DNA of 50,298 nucleotides from Actinomycetes bacterium (GCA_023387755.1 JAEWHO010000009.1:1-50298), one strand, 5' to 3'. Shown: positions 33,528 through 43,305, counted from the first letter of the stretch. Program-made: numbers and translations. Notes: generated from the letters alone by a model not told the origin.

Positions 33528-35261
33528 CTACTGCTGCTGCCAGGACGCCCACAGCTGCGCGTAAGCACCACCGGCGGCCACGAGTTCATCGTGACTGCCC
33601 TGTTCCACGATCCGCCCGTCATCCATAACGATGACGCGGTCGGCGTCGTGGGCGGTGTACAGCCGGTGCGCAATAGCAATGACCGTGCGCCCAGCGAGTA
33701 CTTGCGCCAGGCCCTGCTCCAGCTTGCGGGCGGCACGCGGATCGAGCAGTGACGTGGCTTCATCTAAGACGAGCGCTTGCGGATCCAACAGCAACAGCCG
33801 TGCCAGTGCAACCTGTTGTGCTTGAGCGGGGCTCAAAGTATGGCCTGCGGATCCCACCTCGGTATTGACACCTTCAGGTAGGCGCGCCACCCAGTCGGCC
33901 GCCCCGACGGTTGCCAGGGCGCGCTCGATTTCAGTGTCCGCAGCATCGGGTTTCACCAGGCGCAGATTATCGGCCACCGATCCCACAAACACATGATGTT
34001 CCTGGGTGACCAGAGCTACCTGCCGGGGTAGGTCCGCTTCCGGTAGGGATACCAGCTCCACCCCGCCCAAGCGGACCGAGCCGCTCGCTGGCGGGTGAAT
34101 ACCGGCCAGGAGCCTGCCCAAGGTGGACTTTCCGGCCCCGGACGGGCCCACAATGGCTATCCGTTCCCCTGCCCGCACGGTGAGATCGACGTCGTGAAGG
34201 ACGGGCTGGCCCTCCGTATAGCTGAAGCCCACCCCGCGCACCTCAAGGTCACGGCCAGCGGGGCGGCTACTGCCGGGTTCGCGGTCGGGTGGGACCTCTT
34301 CCACCCCGAGCACACGCGCGAATGACACCGCAGTGATCTGCGCAAATGACACCCAGTTCAGCAGCCGATCTACCGGATTCTTCAACTGATCCGCATACAT
34401 CGCTACCGCCACGATCTGCCCGATTGTGACGAGATCATATTGGTACAGGTACGCACCCCACCCCATCGCCGCCACCACGGGGAGGAGGAGTGCGAACTGA
34501 GCGGGGATAAACAGGCGAATCCGCAACCACATGGTGGCGACGTCCGCTTCCCACACTCGCTGTAGAGCCCGGCGGTTATGCCGCCGCCGTGCCGACCCGA
34601 GCGCGAGCGCGTCGACCGTATCCAAGCCGGCTGCCGTCTGTGCGATTGACGCATTAACCTCTGCGAAACGCTGGGCGGCCTGTACATACAGAGGCGTGGA
34701 ACGGCGGATATAGCGCAACCAACTGGGAATCAGGAGGGGCAGCGCCACCAGCAGCGCCAGGGATAACAGCGGGCTGAGGATGATCGCGGAGAGGGTGACG
34801 GCGATGATAGTGACCGTGCTAATGAGGATATCGGGCAGTCCAAAGCGGATCATCCATTGAATATCGTTAATATCCTTCGTTGAGCGGGAGATGAGATCAC
34901 CGGTGCCTGCACGCTCCACTGCGGATAGCGGCAGATGAGTGACGGTGGCAATAAATCCCTCCCGTAGGTGCGCGAAGATATTCTCACCGAGTTGCGCGCC
35001 GAGCCGGTGTGCAATCCCGCGCAAGATGGCCTGGGCACAGACCGCGCCCACCAGTACCACCATGAGGCGGTTAATAAGTGCTAGATCGGTACCAGCCTTA
35101 ATCAGATCAATGACTCTGCCGAAAACATAGGGGATCAAGATGACGGCGAGGGTGCCGGCAATCTGTGCCCCTAGAGTGGCGAGGACCAGCCGTTTATGCT
35201 GAATCAGGAGGTGTCTGAGGGCACGATGAACAGTGGCTTTCTCAGCGATGGGGAACTGCAT
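33528..35261 (-). CDS. ABC exporter half-transporter, catalytically competent nucleotide-binding domain
   Basis: A 577-residue fusion of six membrane helices (about residues 20-310) and an ATPase domain (about 335-577). The ATPase has an intact Walker A (GPSGAGKST, 372-380), Q-loop Gln (VTQE, Q420), Walker B plus catalytic Glu (LVLDEATS, D500/E501) and H-loop His (AHRL, H532). Its signature is degenerate: LSPAQ at 476-480 instead of LSGGQ. Its ATG directly follows the stop of the partner gene, so the two form one heterodimer. The substrate is unknown. Confidence 0.92.
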   Translation of the reverse strand: MQFPIAEKATVHRALRHLLIQHKRLVLATLGAQIAGTLAVILIPYVFGRVIDLIKAGTDLALINRLMVVLVGAVCAQAILRGIAHRLGAQLGENIFAHLREGFIATVTHLPLSAVERAGTGDLISRSTKDINDIQWMIRFGLPDILISTVTIIAVTLSAIILSPLLSLALLVALPLLIPSWLRYIRRSTPLYVQAAQRFAEVNASIAQTAAGLDTVDALALGSARRRHNRRALQRVWEADVATMWLRIRLFIPAQFALLLPVVAAMGWGAYLYQYDLVTIGQIVAVAMYADQLKNPVDRLLNWVSFAQITAVSFARVLGVEEVPPDREPGSSRPAGRDLEVRGVGFSYTEGQPVLHDVDLTVRAGERIAIVGPSGAGKSTLGRLLAGIHPPASGSVRLGGVELVSLPEADLPRQVALVTQEHHVFVGSVADNLRLVKPDAADTEIERALATVGAADWVARLPEGVNTEVGSAGHTLSPAQAQQVALARLLLLDPQALVLDEATSLLDPRAARKLEQGLAQVLAGRTVIAIAHRLYTAHDADRVIVMDDGRIVEQGSHDELVAAGGAYAQLWASWQQQ

Positions 35262-36995
35262 TTACTCGTCTCCCTTCGCGTGCGCGACGACCTGTGCATA
35301 GCGGGCAGCAACCGGATCTGTTGCGGCCCGGCTGAGGAGTTCGCGATGGGTGCCCTGCGCGCTGACCATACCTTCGGAATAGAACAGAACCGTATCGGCA
35401 TGCTCTAGCACTAGCGGGGATTCCGTAACGATCACGGTAGTGCGTCCGCGGCGGGCCTCGGCAATAGCGGCCGCAATCCTCGTCTCAGTATGGGAGTCGA
35501 CGGCGGAGGTAGGTTCGACGGCGATCAATACCTCGTTGGCGCGGGCTAAGGCCCGCGCCAATGCCAAGCGCTGCCGCTGCCCGCCCGAGAGAGACCGTCC
35601 TCGTTCTGCCACGTGCCCGTCTAAGCCACCAGCTGAGCTGACCACATCAGCCGCGTCTGCAGTACGCAGTGCCTGCCAGATCTCGGCATCACTTAAGATC
35701 CCATCGGGGTCTACATTGGTGCGGATCGTGCCTTCGAAAATATCGGGGTGAGCGCTGGCAAAGACGACCCGCGAACGAACCTGCGCCAAGGGCAGGGACG
35801 TGATCGGCTGGCCGGCATAGGTGACCGGAGCGCTCGCGGCGTCGTCGAAGCGGGCCAGGATGCGCGCGAGGTGGGCGGCGTCGTCGGGATCGCAGGCCAC
35901 AATGGCGGTGAACTCACCGGCCTGGATCTGCACCCCGCCCGGTGCAAAGGCGAGGATCGGGGTGCCGGGGTGGGGTGCGGGCACATGAGGGACGTTGTGG
36001 TTTTCTGTCAGATGACCGGCGGCTGGCTCTACCTCCAGCAGGGTGGTGATCTTCTTGGCCGAAGCCCGCGTTTCGGCTAGGCGCATAAAGAGGTCGAAGA
36101 TGTCGGTAATGGGAACGGCCAGTAGAACGCTGTAACTATAAAAGGCCGTCACTTGCCCGGCGGTGAGGTGGCCGTGGTATATCTCCACCACCCCCGCCCA
36201 GATCAGCAGGAGGGAGAACAGACCCGGGAAGAAGGCTTGTACCCCGGTGATAATGGCACGCACGTTCTCTACGCGCAGCGCGTCGGCGCGCACCTGACGG
36301 GATTGGCGGCGGTACAGGTGGGTGAAATAGTTCTCTCCACCCACGCCCCGCAAAATACGCAGCCCGGTGACCGTATCGGTCGCCACGGTGGCGAGATGGC
36401 CGCGAGAGGCCCGTGCTGTTTCGTTGCGGCGCTGGAGGGGGCGTGAAATTACGGCGGAAATCGCGCTCACCAGCGGCAGGCCAATCAGGATTAACAACCC
36501 GAGCCGAACGGATTGGCTGAGCACCATGACGCTGGCAAAAATATAGAGGAGCAGAGAGCGGATATAGCGGGGAAGTTGCTCCAAGAAGATGCTGAAGCGC
36601 TCACTATCCGATACCGCTGTGGAGATGATATCCCCGGAGGGAATGCGGTCGGTCAGGGCGTGGCCGAGCCGCGTGGTGCGGGTGGTGATAATGCCGTTGA
36701 GCTGACTGAAGGTGGATACCCACAGCATGGTGATGAAGTAGTGGTTCGTTCCGAGCAGGAGCGCGTTGAGTGCTCCTACCACCACAAAAAGCGCAAGGTA
36801 GCGCCACAGGGCGGGACCCCAGTCGGCGGCGTGGTCCAGGAGTTTACCCAGCAGGTGAGGCAGGGCAGCCATGGCCAGAGCCTGCACAGTGGCTATGAGG
36901 GCGCTGACCGCGAGCACCCATGGTTGGTGGCGCACCAGATATGGGAATATTCGGCCCTGGATATGGCTAGGGAAGGTAGGGGAGAGGTGTGGCAT
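35262..36995 (-). CDS. ABC exporter half-transporter, degenerate nucleotide-binding domain
   Basis: A 577-residue half-transporter with the membrane domain in about residues 20-320 and the ATPase domain in about 340-577. The ATPase has lost its Walker A (VACDPDDAAHL near 366-376, no Lys), Q-loop Gln (FASAH), Walker B Asp (IAVEPTS, Val493 in its place) and H-loop His (VTESP, Glu525). Yet it keeps a perfect LSGGQRQR signature (469-476). This complements the partner's defect, leaving one competent composite ATP site. ATG at 36993-36995 is divergent from DUF3817. No frameshift is seen; the degeneration looks evolved. Confidence 0.92.
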   Translation of the reverse strand: MPHLSPTFPSHIQGRIFPYLVRHQPWVLAVSALIATVQALAMAALPHLLGKLLDHAADWGPALWRYLALFVVVGALNALLLGTNHYFITMLWVSTFSQLNGIITTRTTRLGHALTDRIPSGDIISTAVSDSERFSIFLEQLPRYIRSLLLYIFASVMVLSQSVRLGLLILIGLPLVSAISAVISRPLQRRNETARASRGHLATVATDTVTGLRILRGVGGENYFTHLYRRQSRQVRADALRVENVRAIITGVQAFFPGLFSLLLIWAGVVEIYHGHLTAGQVTAFYSYSVLLAVPITDIFDLFMRLAETRASAKKITTLLEVEPAAGHLTENHNVPHVPAPHPGTPILAFAPGGVQIQAGEFTAIVACDPDDAAHLARILARFDDAASAPVTYAGQPITSLPLAQVRSRVVFASAHPDIFEGTIRTNVDPDGILSDAEIWQALRTADAADVVSSAGGLDGHVAERGRSLSGGQRQRLALARALARANEVLIAVEPTSAVDSHTETRIAAAIAEARRGRTTVIVTESPLVLEHADTVLFYSEGMVSAQGTHRELLSRAATDPVAARYAQVVAHAKGDE

Positions 36996-37036
36996 GAGGA
37001 AAGCTTTACTGGTTCGGTCAGGCTGCTAATACACGG

Positions 37037-37042
37037 TAGCCT
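37037..37042 (+). promoter_or_regulatory. Predicted -10 box for leaderless DUF3817 gene
   Basis: TAGCCT ends 6 nt before the ATG at 37049, with GGGGGT between and no correctly spaced ribosome binding site. Confidence 0.5.
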
Positions 37043-37048
37043 GGGGGT

Positions 37049-37465
37049 ATGACAGGAATTGAGACGCGGGCCCGGAAGGCCTTTTCGATCTACAGAGTCA
37101 TGGCGTTTATAACCGGCACAATGCTTTTGTTGCTCACGCTTGAGATAGTACTGAAGTACGGCTTTCAAATCAATGGTGCTACTGACCCGGGAAATATCTG
37201 GACCGCGCACCCAGTTATGGGATCATGGATCGCCATTGTCCACGGATGGATCTATGTGGTCTACCTGGTGTGCGTCTTTAATGTCTGGTCCACGATGCGG
37301 TGGGGATTTGGCCGCTTGGCCGCCATGGTTGTGGCCGGCGTTATCCCGGTAATGTCGTTTATTTTGGAGCCACAAGCCAAGCGGTGGTTGGAGGCGGATC
37401 TGCCCGCTCTAATCCGTAAAGAACAGTCCCCCGACGACGCCGCCCAAGCGCAAGTAAAGGAATAG
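37049..37465 (+). CDS. DUF3817 integral membrane protein
   Basis: A 138-residue membrane protein with about three to four hydrophobic segments and the family's YRVMAFITGTMLLLLTLEIVLK start. It also has the central WIAIVHGWIYVVYLV segment and a charged cytoplasmic C-terminal tail. The function is unknown. It is 2 bp upstream of guaA, a position this family often occupies in actinobacteria, so it is probably cotranscribed with guaA from the TAGCCT promoter. Confidence 0.87.
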   Translation: MTGIETRARKAFSIYRVMAFITGTMLLLLTLEIVLKYGFQINGATDPGNIWTAHPVMGSWIAIVHGWIYVVYLVCVFNVWSTMRWGFGRLAAMVVAGVIPVMSFILEPQAKRWLEADLPALIRKEQSPDDAAQAQVKE

Positions 37466-37467
37466 TC

Positions 37468-39042
37468 ATGGTGTCTGCTGCGCAGGCGCGTCCCGTCCTG
37501 GTTGTGGACTTCGGCGCGCAATACGCCCAACTCATCGCCCGCCGCGTACGGGAAGCTCATATCTACTCTGAGGTCATTCCCCATACCGCCAGTGCGGCTG
37601 AGATTATTCAACGCCAACCGGCCGCTCTCATCCTGTCGGGCGGTCCAGCCTCGGTCTATGCCGACGGCGCGCCCAGTATCGATCCGGAAATCTTCTCCGC
37701 TGGCATCCCGATCCTGGGGATATGCTACGGCTTCCAGACCATGGCCGCGAATCTGGGAGGTACCGTTGGTCGAACTGGGGAGCGTGAATACGGTGCAACG
37801 GCCGTCCAGGAGGTGACCGCCGGCACCCTGCTGGCCGATTGCCCCACCGACCAGACCGTGTGGATGAGCCACGGTGACGCCGTCAGCCAGGCTCCCACGG
37901 GTTTCACGGTCTTGGCTCGCTCGGCGGGCGCGCCAGTAGCCGCCTTCGAAGATGAGACGCGCAAACTCTACGGCGTGCAGTGGCATCCGGAAGTCCACCA
38001 CAGTGTCTACGGCCAGCAGGTGCTTGAGAATTTCCTCTACCGGGGTGCCGGGCTGCGCCCGGAGTGGACGGCCGAAAATGTTATTGCCGAACAGGTTGAG
38101 GCTATCCGCGCTCAGGTCGGAGATGCTCGCGTGATTTGCGGGCTTTCCGGGGGTGTGGACTCTTCGGTTGCCGCTGCCCTCGTGCAGCGCGCCGTCGGGC
38201 ATCAACTCACGTGCGTCTTTGTGGATCACGGCCTGCTGCGGGCCGGGGAACGCGAACAGGTGGAGCGCGAATTTGTGGCGGCCACTGGGGTGGAGCTGCT
38301 TACCGTGGATGCTTCCGAGCGATTCCTGACCGCCTTGGAGGGAGTGGCCGATCCGGAGCAGAAACGGAAAATCATCGGCCGCGAATTCATTCGCGTTTTC
38401 GAGGATGCTGCGCGTGAGATCGTGGCCCGCGCGGGTGCGCACGATGAGCAGGTGCGATTCCTCGTCCAAGGGACGCTGTACCCGGACGTCGTGGAATCCG
38501 GCGGGGGAGAGGGGGCCGCGAATATCAAATCCCACCACAATGTCGGCGGCCTGCCCGACGATCTCCAATTCGAACTGGTTGAGCCATTGCGGCTGCTATT
38601 CAAGGATGAGGTCCGCCAGGTCGGTTTGGAACTGGGCGTGCCCGAATCCATCGTGTGGCGGCAACCTTTCCCCGGGCCGGGCCTCGGAATTCGTATTGTC
38701 GGTGAAGTGACCGCTGAGCGGCTCGAGATCCTGCGGGCCGCGGATCTGATTGTGCGCGATGAACTCACCCGCGCCGGGCTGGACCGCGAGATTTGGCAGT
38801 GCCCCGTGGTGCTCCTGACCGATGTACGTTCGGTTGGGGTGCAAGGCGATGGCCGCACTTATGGCCATCCCATCGTGCTGCGGCCGGTCTCCTCCGAGGA
38901 CGCCATGACGGCTGACTGGTCCCGCCTGCCCTACGACCTACTCGCCACGATCTCCAACCGCATCACCAATGAAGTGGAGGAGATCAACCGGGTGGTACTG
39001 GACGTGACCAGCAAACCCCCGGGCACCATTGAGTGGGAGTGA
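37468..39042 (+). CDS. guaA: GMP synthase (glutamine-hydrolysing)
   Basis: Aminates XMP to GMP. The 524-residue protein has a class I glutamine amidotransferase domain (about residues 8-200; nucleophile Cys in ILGICYGFQ, His/Glu in WHPEVHH). The ATP-pyrophosphatase domain follows (CGLSGGVDSSVAAALV near 224), then the dimerization domain ending in the usual SKPPGTIEWE. AAAGGA precedes the ATG. A hairpin terminator follows directly. Confidence 0.97.
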   Translation: MVSAAQARPVLVVDFGAQYAQLIARRVREAHIYSEVIPHTASAAEIIQRQPAALILSGGPASVYADGAPSIDPEIFSAGIPILGICYGFQTMAANLGGTVGRTGEREYGATAVQEVTAGTLLADCPTDQTVWMSHGDAVSQAPTGFTVLARSAGAPVAAFEDETRKLYGVQWHPEVHHSVYGQQVLENFLYRGAGLRPEWTAENVIAEQVEAIRAQVGDARVICGLSGGVDSSVAAALVQRAVGHQLTCVFVDHGLLRAGEREQVEREFVAATGVELLTVDASERFLTALEGVADPEQKRKIIGREFIRVFEDAAREIVARAGAHDEQVRFLVQGTLYPDVVESGGGEGAANIKSHHNVGGLPDDLQFELVEPLRLLFKDEVRQVGLELGVPESIVWRQPFPGPGLGIRIVGEVTAERLEILRAADLIVRDELTRAGLDREIWQCPVVLLTDVRSVGVQGDGRTYGHPIVLRPVSSEDAMTADWSRLPYDLLATISNRITNEVEEINRVVLDVTSKPPGTIEWE

Positions 39043-39051
39043 CGACGACGC

Positions 39052-39079
39052 AGGCCGCCTATCAACCGATAGGCGGCCT
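39052..39079. terminator. Terminator hairpin after guaA
   Basis: Stem AGGCCGCCTAT / ATAGGCGGCCT (11 bp, extended by one more C-G pair) with a short loop, 9 nt after the guaA stop and between convergent genes. No clear T-tract. Confidence 0.75.
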
Positions 39080-39111
39080 CGCCATAGTCACTGGCTCATG
39101 TGCCCAATGTG

Positions 39112-39783
39112 TTAGCTGGTGTGTTCGCCGGTACCCGAGGCGCTAGTGTTGCTGCTGGCGGGGTCCAAGCGAGCGTAAACCACAACATTGCTGGCAATGG
39201 AGCGGCGCTGCTGGTCGTACAGGCATGTCACGAGAACCAAACGGCCGGGCTTGGCAGCCCACATTTCGGCGTCATTAGCCAGGTCAGCGCGGGCAACGAC
39301 ATCCGAGCGCATAACCTCGTAGACGACTGAGCCGTTCGCTGTTTCCACCACAATTTCGTCCCCAGCTTTTAACCGGCTTGTACCCGCGGCAGGGTCGACG
39401 AGGTCAGAAAACACTGCGTGCCCGTGCAGGGTGGAGTGGCCAAGTAAATAGACAGTGTCCGTCGCCGGACTTCCAGGCTGGCCACGGTCTGCAATCCAGG
39501 CAACCTTATCGCTGCTGGGTGGAGTGTAGACGCCGTCGACTGCGGGACTCTGCTCTTCAATATCTGCGTGGAGCCCCAGGACGGGAATATCAATCGCCCG
39601 TGGCGGGGCGGGAGTGGTGACGCCGGTAGCGGTAGCCGCTGGTACGGGGCGGCGTGGGGCAAGTTCCGGCGGCGCCGTGGCTTGGCGATAGTGGTACCAT
39701 CCCCAGCTGGTTACGATGAGGCCCCCGACCACCATCACTACACCAAGGATCCGCGCCCAAAGCGCCAGGCCAGGCCGCCTCAC
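39112..39783 (-). CDS. Sortase family transpeptidase (class E/F-like)
   Basis: A 223-residue single-pass membrane protein with an N-terminal helix at about residues 9-30 and an extracytoplasmic sortase domain. The catalytic His is in YLLGHST (H116), Cys in LVLVTCLYD (C187) and Arg in QQRRS (R193/R194). The spacing and the IDIPVLGLHADIE start of the domain fit actinobacterial class E or F sortases; the exact class is uncertain. GTG start overlaps the stop of the upstream subtilase by 4 bp. A dedicated substrate is not obvious, as no neighbour has a canonical LPxTG. Confidence 0.88.
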   Translation of the reverse strand: MRRPGLALWARILGVVMVVGGLIVTSWGWYHYRQATAPPELAPRRPVPAATATGVTTPAPPRAIDIPVLGLHADIEEQSPAVDGVYTPPSSDKVAWIADRGQPGSPATDTVYLLGHSTLHGHAVFSDLVDPAAGTSRLKAGDEIVVETANGSVVYEVMRSDVVARADLANDAEMWAAKPGRLVLVTCLYDQQRRSIASNVVVYARLDPASSNTSASGTGEHTS

Positions 39784-42700
39784 GACTGCGTCACTCCGAC
39801 AGACCGACGGCGGGCAGCTGCTGCCAGCACAAGTGCCGTCACGAAGAATAAACCGCCTGCCGCTCCGACCATGATTAATTCGCTCGTGGATAGTCCCGCT
39901 GCGGGAGGCAGCACCGCGGCTGCCACTGGCGTTGCACTAGGAGCGGGCGCTGGCTCCGTTGGGGTGGGAGTGGGGGCGGGAGTTCCAATAGTGAATTGGC
40001 CCCATCCACCGAAGCTGCCGTCCACTGCGGTCAGTGCGAGAGCATATTCGCCGTCACCCAGTTGGGAGACGTCTAGGGAAATCAGCCCTTCATCGTCCAC
40101 CTGTACCCAATCGATATCGATGGCACCGGGGAAGAAGTGAACGTAGAGCCAATCGCCCGGTTTTGCACCGGGTAGCGCCGCTTGGGCTATCCCATCGGCT
40201 ACGGTGATCGTTACTTTTGCTGCGCCGAGGGCTTGTAAACCGGCAATATCAGCGGCAGGCGCTGGCATTGCCAACGTCGGCTTGGTCGCCGCAGCTACTG
40301 GTTTCGCGGGTGGTAAAGGTACCGCCTGGGGTCGGGGCGACGGCGGCGGTATGGCTGGGCCAGGAACCGCGGGCACGGTTGGCACCGTTGGGACGGGCGG
40401 CGCCGGTGTTACTGGTCGCCACGGGTTGGGAGCCGGGGCCGGTGGGGATGGTGGTGCCGGCAGCGGGCGTGGATTGTCGACCACCGGATCGCCAGCGCGC
40501 TCCTCAGATCGGGCCGCCCACGTAATTGCGTTGATAAACAGTTGGCGAGCTGGCGCCTGCCACACCCGTACATCGGTGGAGGGGGCAGTAGCATGTAAGG
40601 CTAGGTAGACCTGCCGGAGGTTGTGCGAGTCCCGTACCGCGATGCCCGCTCCTCGATCCGCATATGCGCCGTCGCGGTCTGAAGTCACCGTATGCGCGAG
40701 GATACGGGTTTGGGGTATCTGGGTGAACGCTGCCCAGTATTTTGGTCCAGCTTCCTGGCCGTTCATAGTTATTACCGACCCGATTTGGTGCTCGATATGG
40801 GCAAATATCGGGTGTTCGGCTACTACCTGATAACCGGTCGTGCCGAGTTCTGGATCATTACCGCTGGCCCGCCCCTCAATCAGACCTGCGGACGCTAGTT
40901 GTGCCATTGCCGTGGTTTCAGAGTTCAGATCGAGCCAGATCATCGGCGCGGGGGGAGTCTGCGTAAACTCGGTGAGATGTTTAGGATCGATCTCGGTAGG
41001 AGTATCCACGACGACGACGTCCCATCCTGCCTGCTTAATCGTGCCCGGTGCCGGGAGCGATTCGGTAGCAGCGGCATCAATCTCTGCTTTTTGCAGCATT
41101 TCCACAGTCCGGCCTGAGTCGCCCACAACTAAAACCTTCAAACGCGGATGCAGCGTCACCGTCGCCGAGGTCTCATGCACAGCTTGCACGGTGGCCGCGA
41201 ACTCCACACTGCTGTATCCATCGGCTTTCACACTCACTGTGTATTTGCCAGCAGGAAGGTCTGAGAGTGTGAAACGTCCGTCCGCATCAGTGGTGGTTTC
41301 ATTACGTTGGCCCACGATCGCCACGGTGGCCTGCGCTACTGCCTCGCCGTCAGAATTCTTCACCATCCCCGTTATCACTCCGGTGGCTTGAGGCTTAAGT
41401 TGGGGTTGCACAACGGTAATATTCTCGCCTACCGTCACCGACTCAGTATGGGGCTCATAACCGAATTTCGAAAAGGTCATCTCGTACGTGCCCGGCACCA
41501 ATGGAGCGCGCACAACGCCGGCATCATCGGAAAACCACTGCTCGGTGGCGGTACGTTCGGGATGTTTCTCATCCGTGTAGGAGACGGTAACCCCGGGTAA
41601 GGGTTTGTGGGTTTCCGCATCGGTGATCGTGGCGGAAACGCCGGAGGCGGATAGCACCGCAGCGATAGCAGCATGGACGTCGATACGTCCATGCCCGTAA
41701 CGAGTATTCGGTTCACCTCCGCCGGGCAGGACGGCAGTGCTGCTCAGCGCCTGCTGAAGTTGATCGACTGTGAGTCCCGCCTTGGCCGACATCATCAACG
41801 CAACCGCTCCGGCGACGTGAGGGGTAGCCATTGATGAACCCGTCGAGATTCCCCACCGGCCCCCAGGAAGGGACGAGTAGGTGCGCGTTCCAGGGGCGCT
41901 CAAATCTGGTTTAGTGAAGTGTTCTGGCCAGTGATACTTCTGTCGAATGGGGGCAGGCCAAGAAGCGACGGCTCCACAAGAGTCAGGATTGACGGCGTCA
42001 TTAGCATCAGTCATGCCTACGGCTACAGCCTCATAAACACTGCCGGGAGAAGACATCCCCGTTGGCCCACATGGCTTATTGCCGATAGCTATCGCGGGAA
42101 ATATACCGGCAGCGCGAATATTGCGGATTACTTCAGTGAATGCGTCATCATATCCGGGTACCCCGAGGGACATATTGATAACGTTGGCCGGGGCTCCCAC
42201 GTGCTCGTCTGTGGAACGTCCGGTATGAGGTCGGAGGGCCCACTGCAGGCCAGCCAGGATTTTCGAGTACGAGCCTGCACTGGCACCGGACAATACATCC
42301 GCCACCATCAACTGTGCACCCGGTGCTACACCAATACGAGTCCCGGAAGAATTCTTGCCGACTATTGTGCCGGCGACATGTGTGCCGTGTGATCCGGGGT
42401 CTGCCGGGTGGGAGCTGACAGGTTTGCCTTGCGCATCAAAGGAGATCCACCCGCCCGGATAGGTAGGGTCGTGGGTATTGGACCCCACCAGTGAACCGGC
42501 AATGTCGGGGTGATCGGGATCCACGCCACTATCGAGGACAGCTACCCGGATACCAGCGCCGTCGACGTCGAAATCCGCCCATGCATCATCTGCGCCAATG
42601 GTAGCTAATCCGTAAGCGACCGGATGGCCGTCCCTCCCCGGTGTGACGGCATCATCGGGTGGAGTAGATGTGGCGGTGGCAGCATCGTTATCTAGCGGGG

Positions 42701-43250
42701 TAACGGTGAAGTCCGGAGTTATACGGTCAAGTCCGGGCAGTTGGCTGAGTGCCTGCAATGTTTGCTCGTCGCGAGGTACAGATACCAGCACAGCGCGAGT
42801 AATCCAGAAGGTATTAAGGACCTTGGCTCGCGGGACCAGGGAAGGTAAGTCGCCGGCCGCGTGCTGCCACGCGTCTTGCGCCCCCTCAGTGAGTGCAGTG
42901 ACGGCAGCCGCCGTGTTGCCGCGGGCTTCCTCTGGCACCCCCGGGTCGCGGAAGTGAAGCATAAGGCGCGTAAATCCGGGAGTCGCAGAATCCTCCGGGA
43001 GTTCTGCCAGGGGAGGAGCAGCAATCTCGGGAGCTGTAGCCGCTGCGGCGGAGTCGTGCGTCGATATACCGGTATCTGCAGAAAGGGAGCGGGGAGCTAC
43101 CGAGCCCATCACACCAGTGGCAGCGCTAGGAGTCTGGTCATGGATAATCGGTGCGCCTGATGTGGCCAGCACCGATCCGGGAATACCGATGCTCGCGCAA
43201 GCCATCAAGGCCGCTGCGTATCGCAGGCGACCGGCACGGATTCTACCCAT
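39780..43250 (-). CDS. Secreted multidomain S8 subtilase with membrane anchor
   Basis: A 1156-residue protein with a signal peptide (about residues 1-30) and a prodomain-like region to about 190. The subtilisin domain has a complete triad: D240 (VAVLDSGVD), H288 (GSHGTHVAGT), S473 (GSSMATPHVAG) and oxyanion N391. Two carboxypeptidase-regulatory-like beta domains follow (about 536-620 and 622-700). A Rossmann/glutaminase-like (ThuA-type) domain comes next (about 704-905), then a Pro-rich spacer, an Ig-like domain (about 1005-1090) and a C-terminal helix plus RRR. ATG at 43250 follows AGGAG. It is cotranscribed with the sortase and divergent from hmuT. Substrate unknown. Confidence 0.93.
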   Translation of the reverse strand: MGRIRAGRLRYAAALMACASIGIPGSVLATSGAPIIHDQTPSAATGVMGSVAPRSLSADTGISTHDSAAAATAPEIAAPPLAELPEDSATPGFTRLMLHFRDPGVPEEARGNTAAAVTALTEGAQDAWQHAAGDLPSLVPRAKVLNTFWITRAVLVSVPRDEQTLQALSQLPGLDRITPDFTVTPLDNDAATATSTPPDDAVTPGRDGHPVAYGLATIGADDAWADFDVDGAGIRVAVLDSGVDPDHPDIAGSLVGSNTHDPTYPGGWISFDAQGKPVSSHPADPGSHGTHVAGTIVGKNSSGTRIGVAPGAQLMVADVLSGASAGSYSKILAGLQWALRPHTGRSTDEHVGAPANVINMSLGVPGYDDAFTEVIRNIRAAGIFPAIAIGNKPCGPTGMSSPGSVYEAVAVGMTDANDAVNPDSCGAVASWPAPIRQKYHWPEHFTKPDLSAPGTRTYSSLPGGRWGISTGSSMATPHVAGAVALMMSAKAGLTVDQLQQALSSTAVLPGGGEPNTRYGHGRIDVHAAIAAVLSASGVSATITDAETHKPLPGVTVSYTDEKHPERTATEQWFSDDAGVVRAPLVPGTYEMTFSKFGYEPHTESVTVGENITVVQPQLKPQATGVITGMVKNSDGEAVAQATVAIVGQRNETTTDADGRFTLSDLPAGKYTVSVKADGYSSVEFAATVQAVHETSATVTLHPRLKVLVVGDSGRTVEMLQKAEIDAAATESLPAPGTIKQAGWDVVVVDTPTEIDPKHLTEFTQTPPAPMIWLDLNSETTAMAQLASAGLIEGRASGNDPELGTTGYQVVAEHPIFAHIEHQIGSVITMNGQEAGPKYWAAFTQIPQTRILAHTVTSDRDGAYADRGAGIAVRDSHNLRQVYLALHATAPSTDVRVWQAPARQLFINAITWAARSEERAGDPVVDNPRPLPAPPSPPAPAPNPWRPVTPAPPVPTVPTVPAVPGPAIPPPSPRPQAVPLPPAKPVAAATKPTLAMPAPAADIAGLQALGAAKVTITVADGIAQAALPGAKPGDWLYVHFFPGAIDIDWVQVDDEGLISLDVSQLGDGEYALALTAVDGSFGGWGQFTIGTPAPTPTPTEPAPAPSATPVAAAVLPPAAGLSTSELIMVGAAGGLFFVTALVLAAAARRRSVGVTQS

Positions 43251-43305
43251 CTTTCACTCCTATTCCCGATGTGATTGCTACCGCTCACTGACTCCGTCGT
43301 TGTGG

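Noticed and set aside
37261..38568. 435-residue open frame antisense to guaA
   Set aside because: It is fully covered by guaA, whose catalytic motifs are intact; the antisense product has no recognisable domain.
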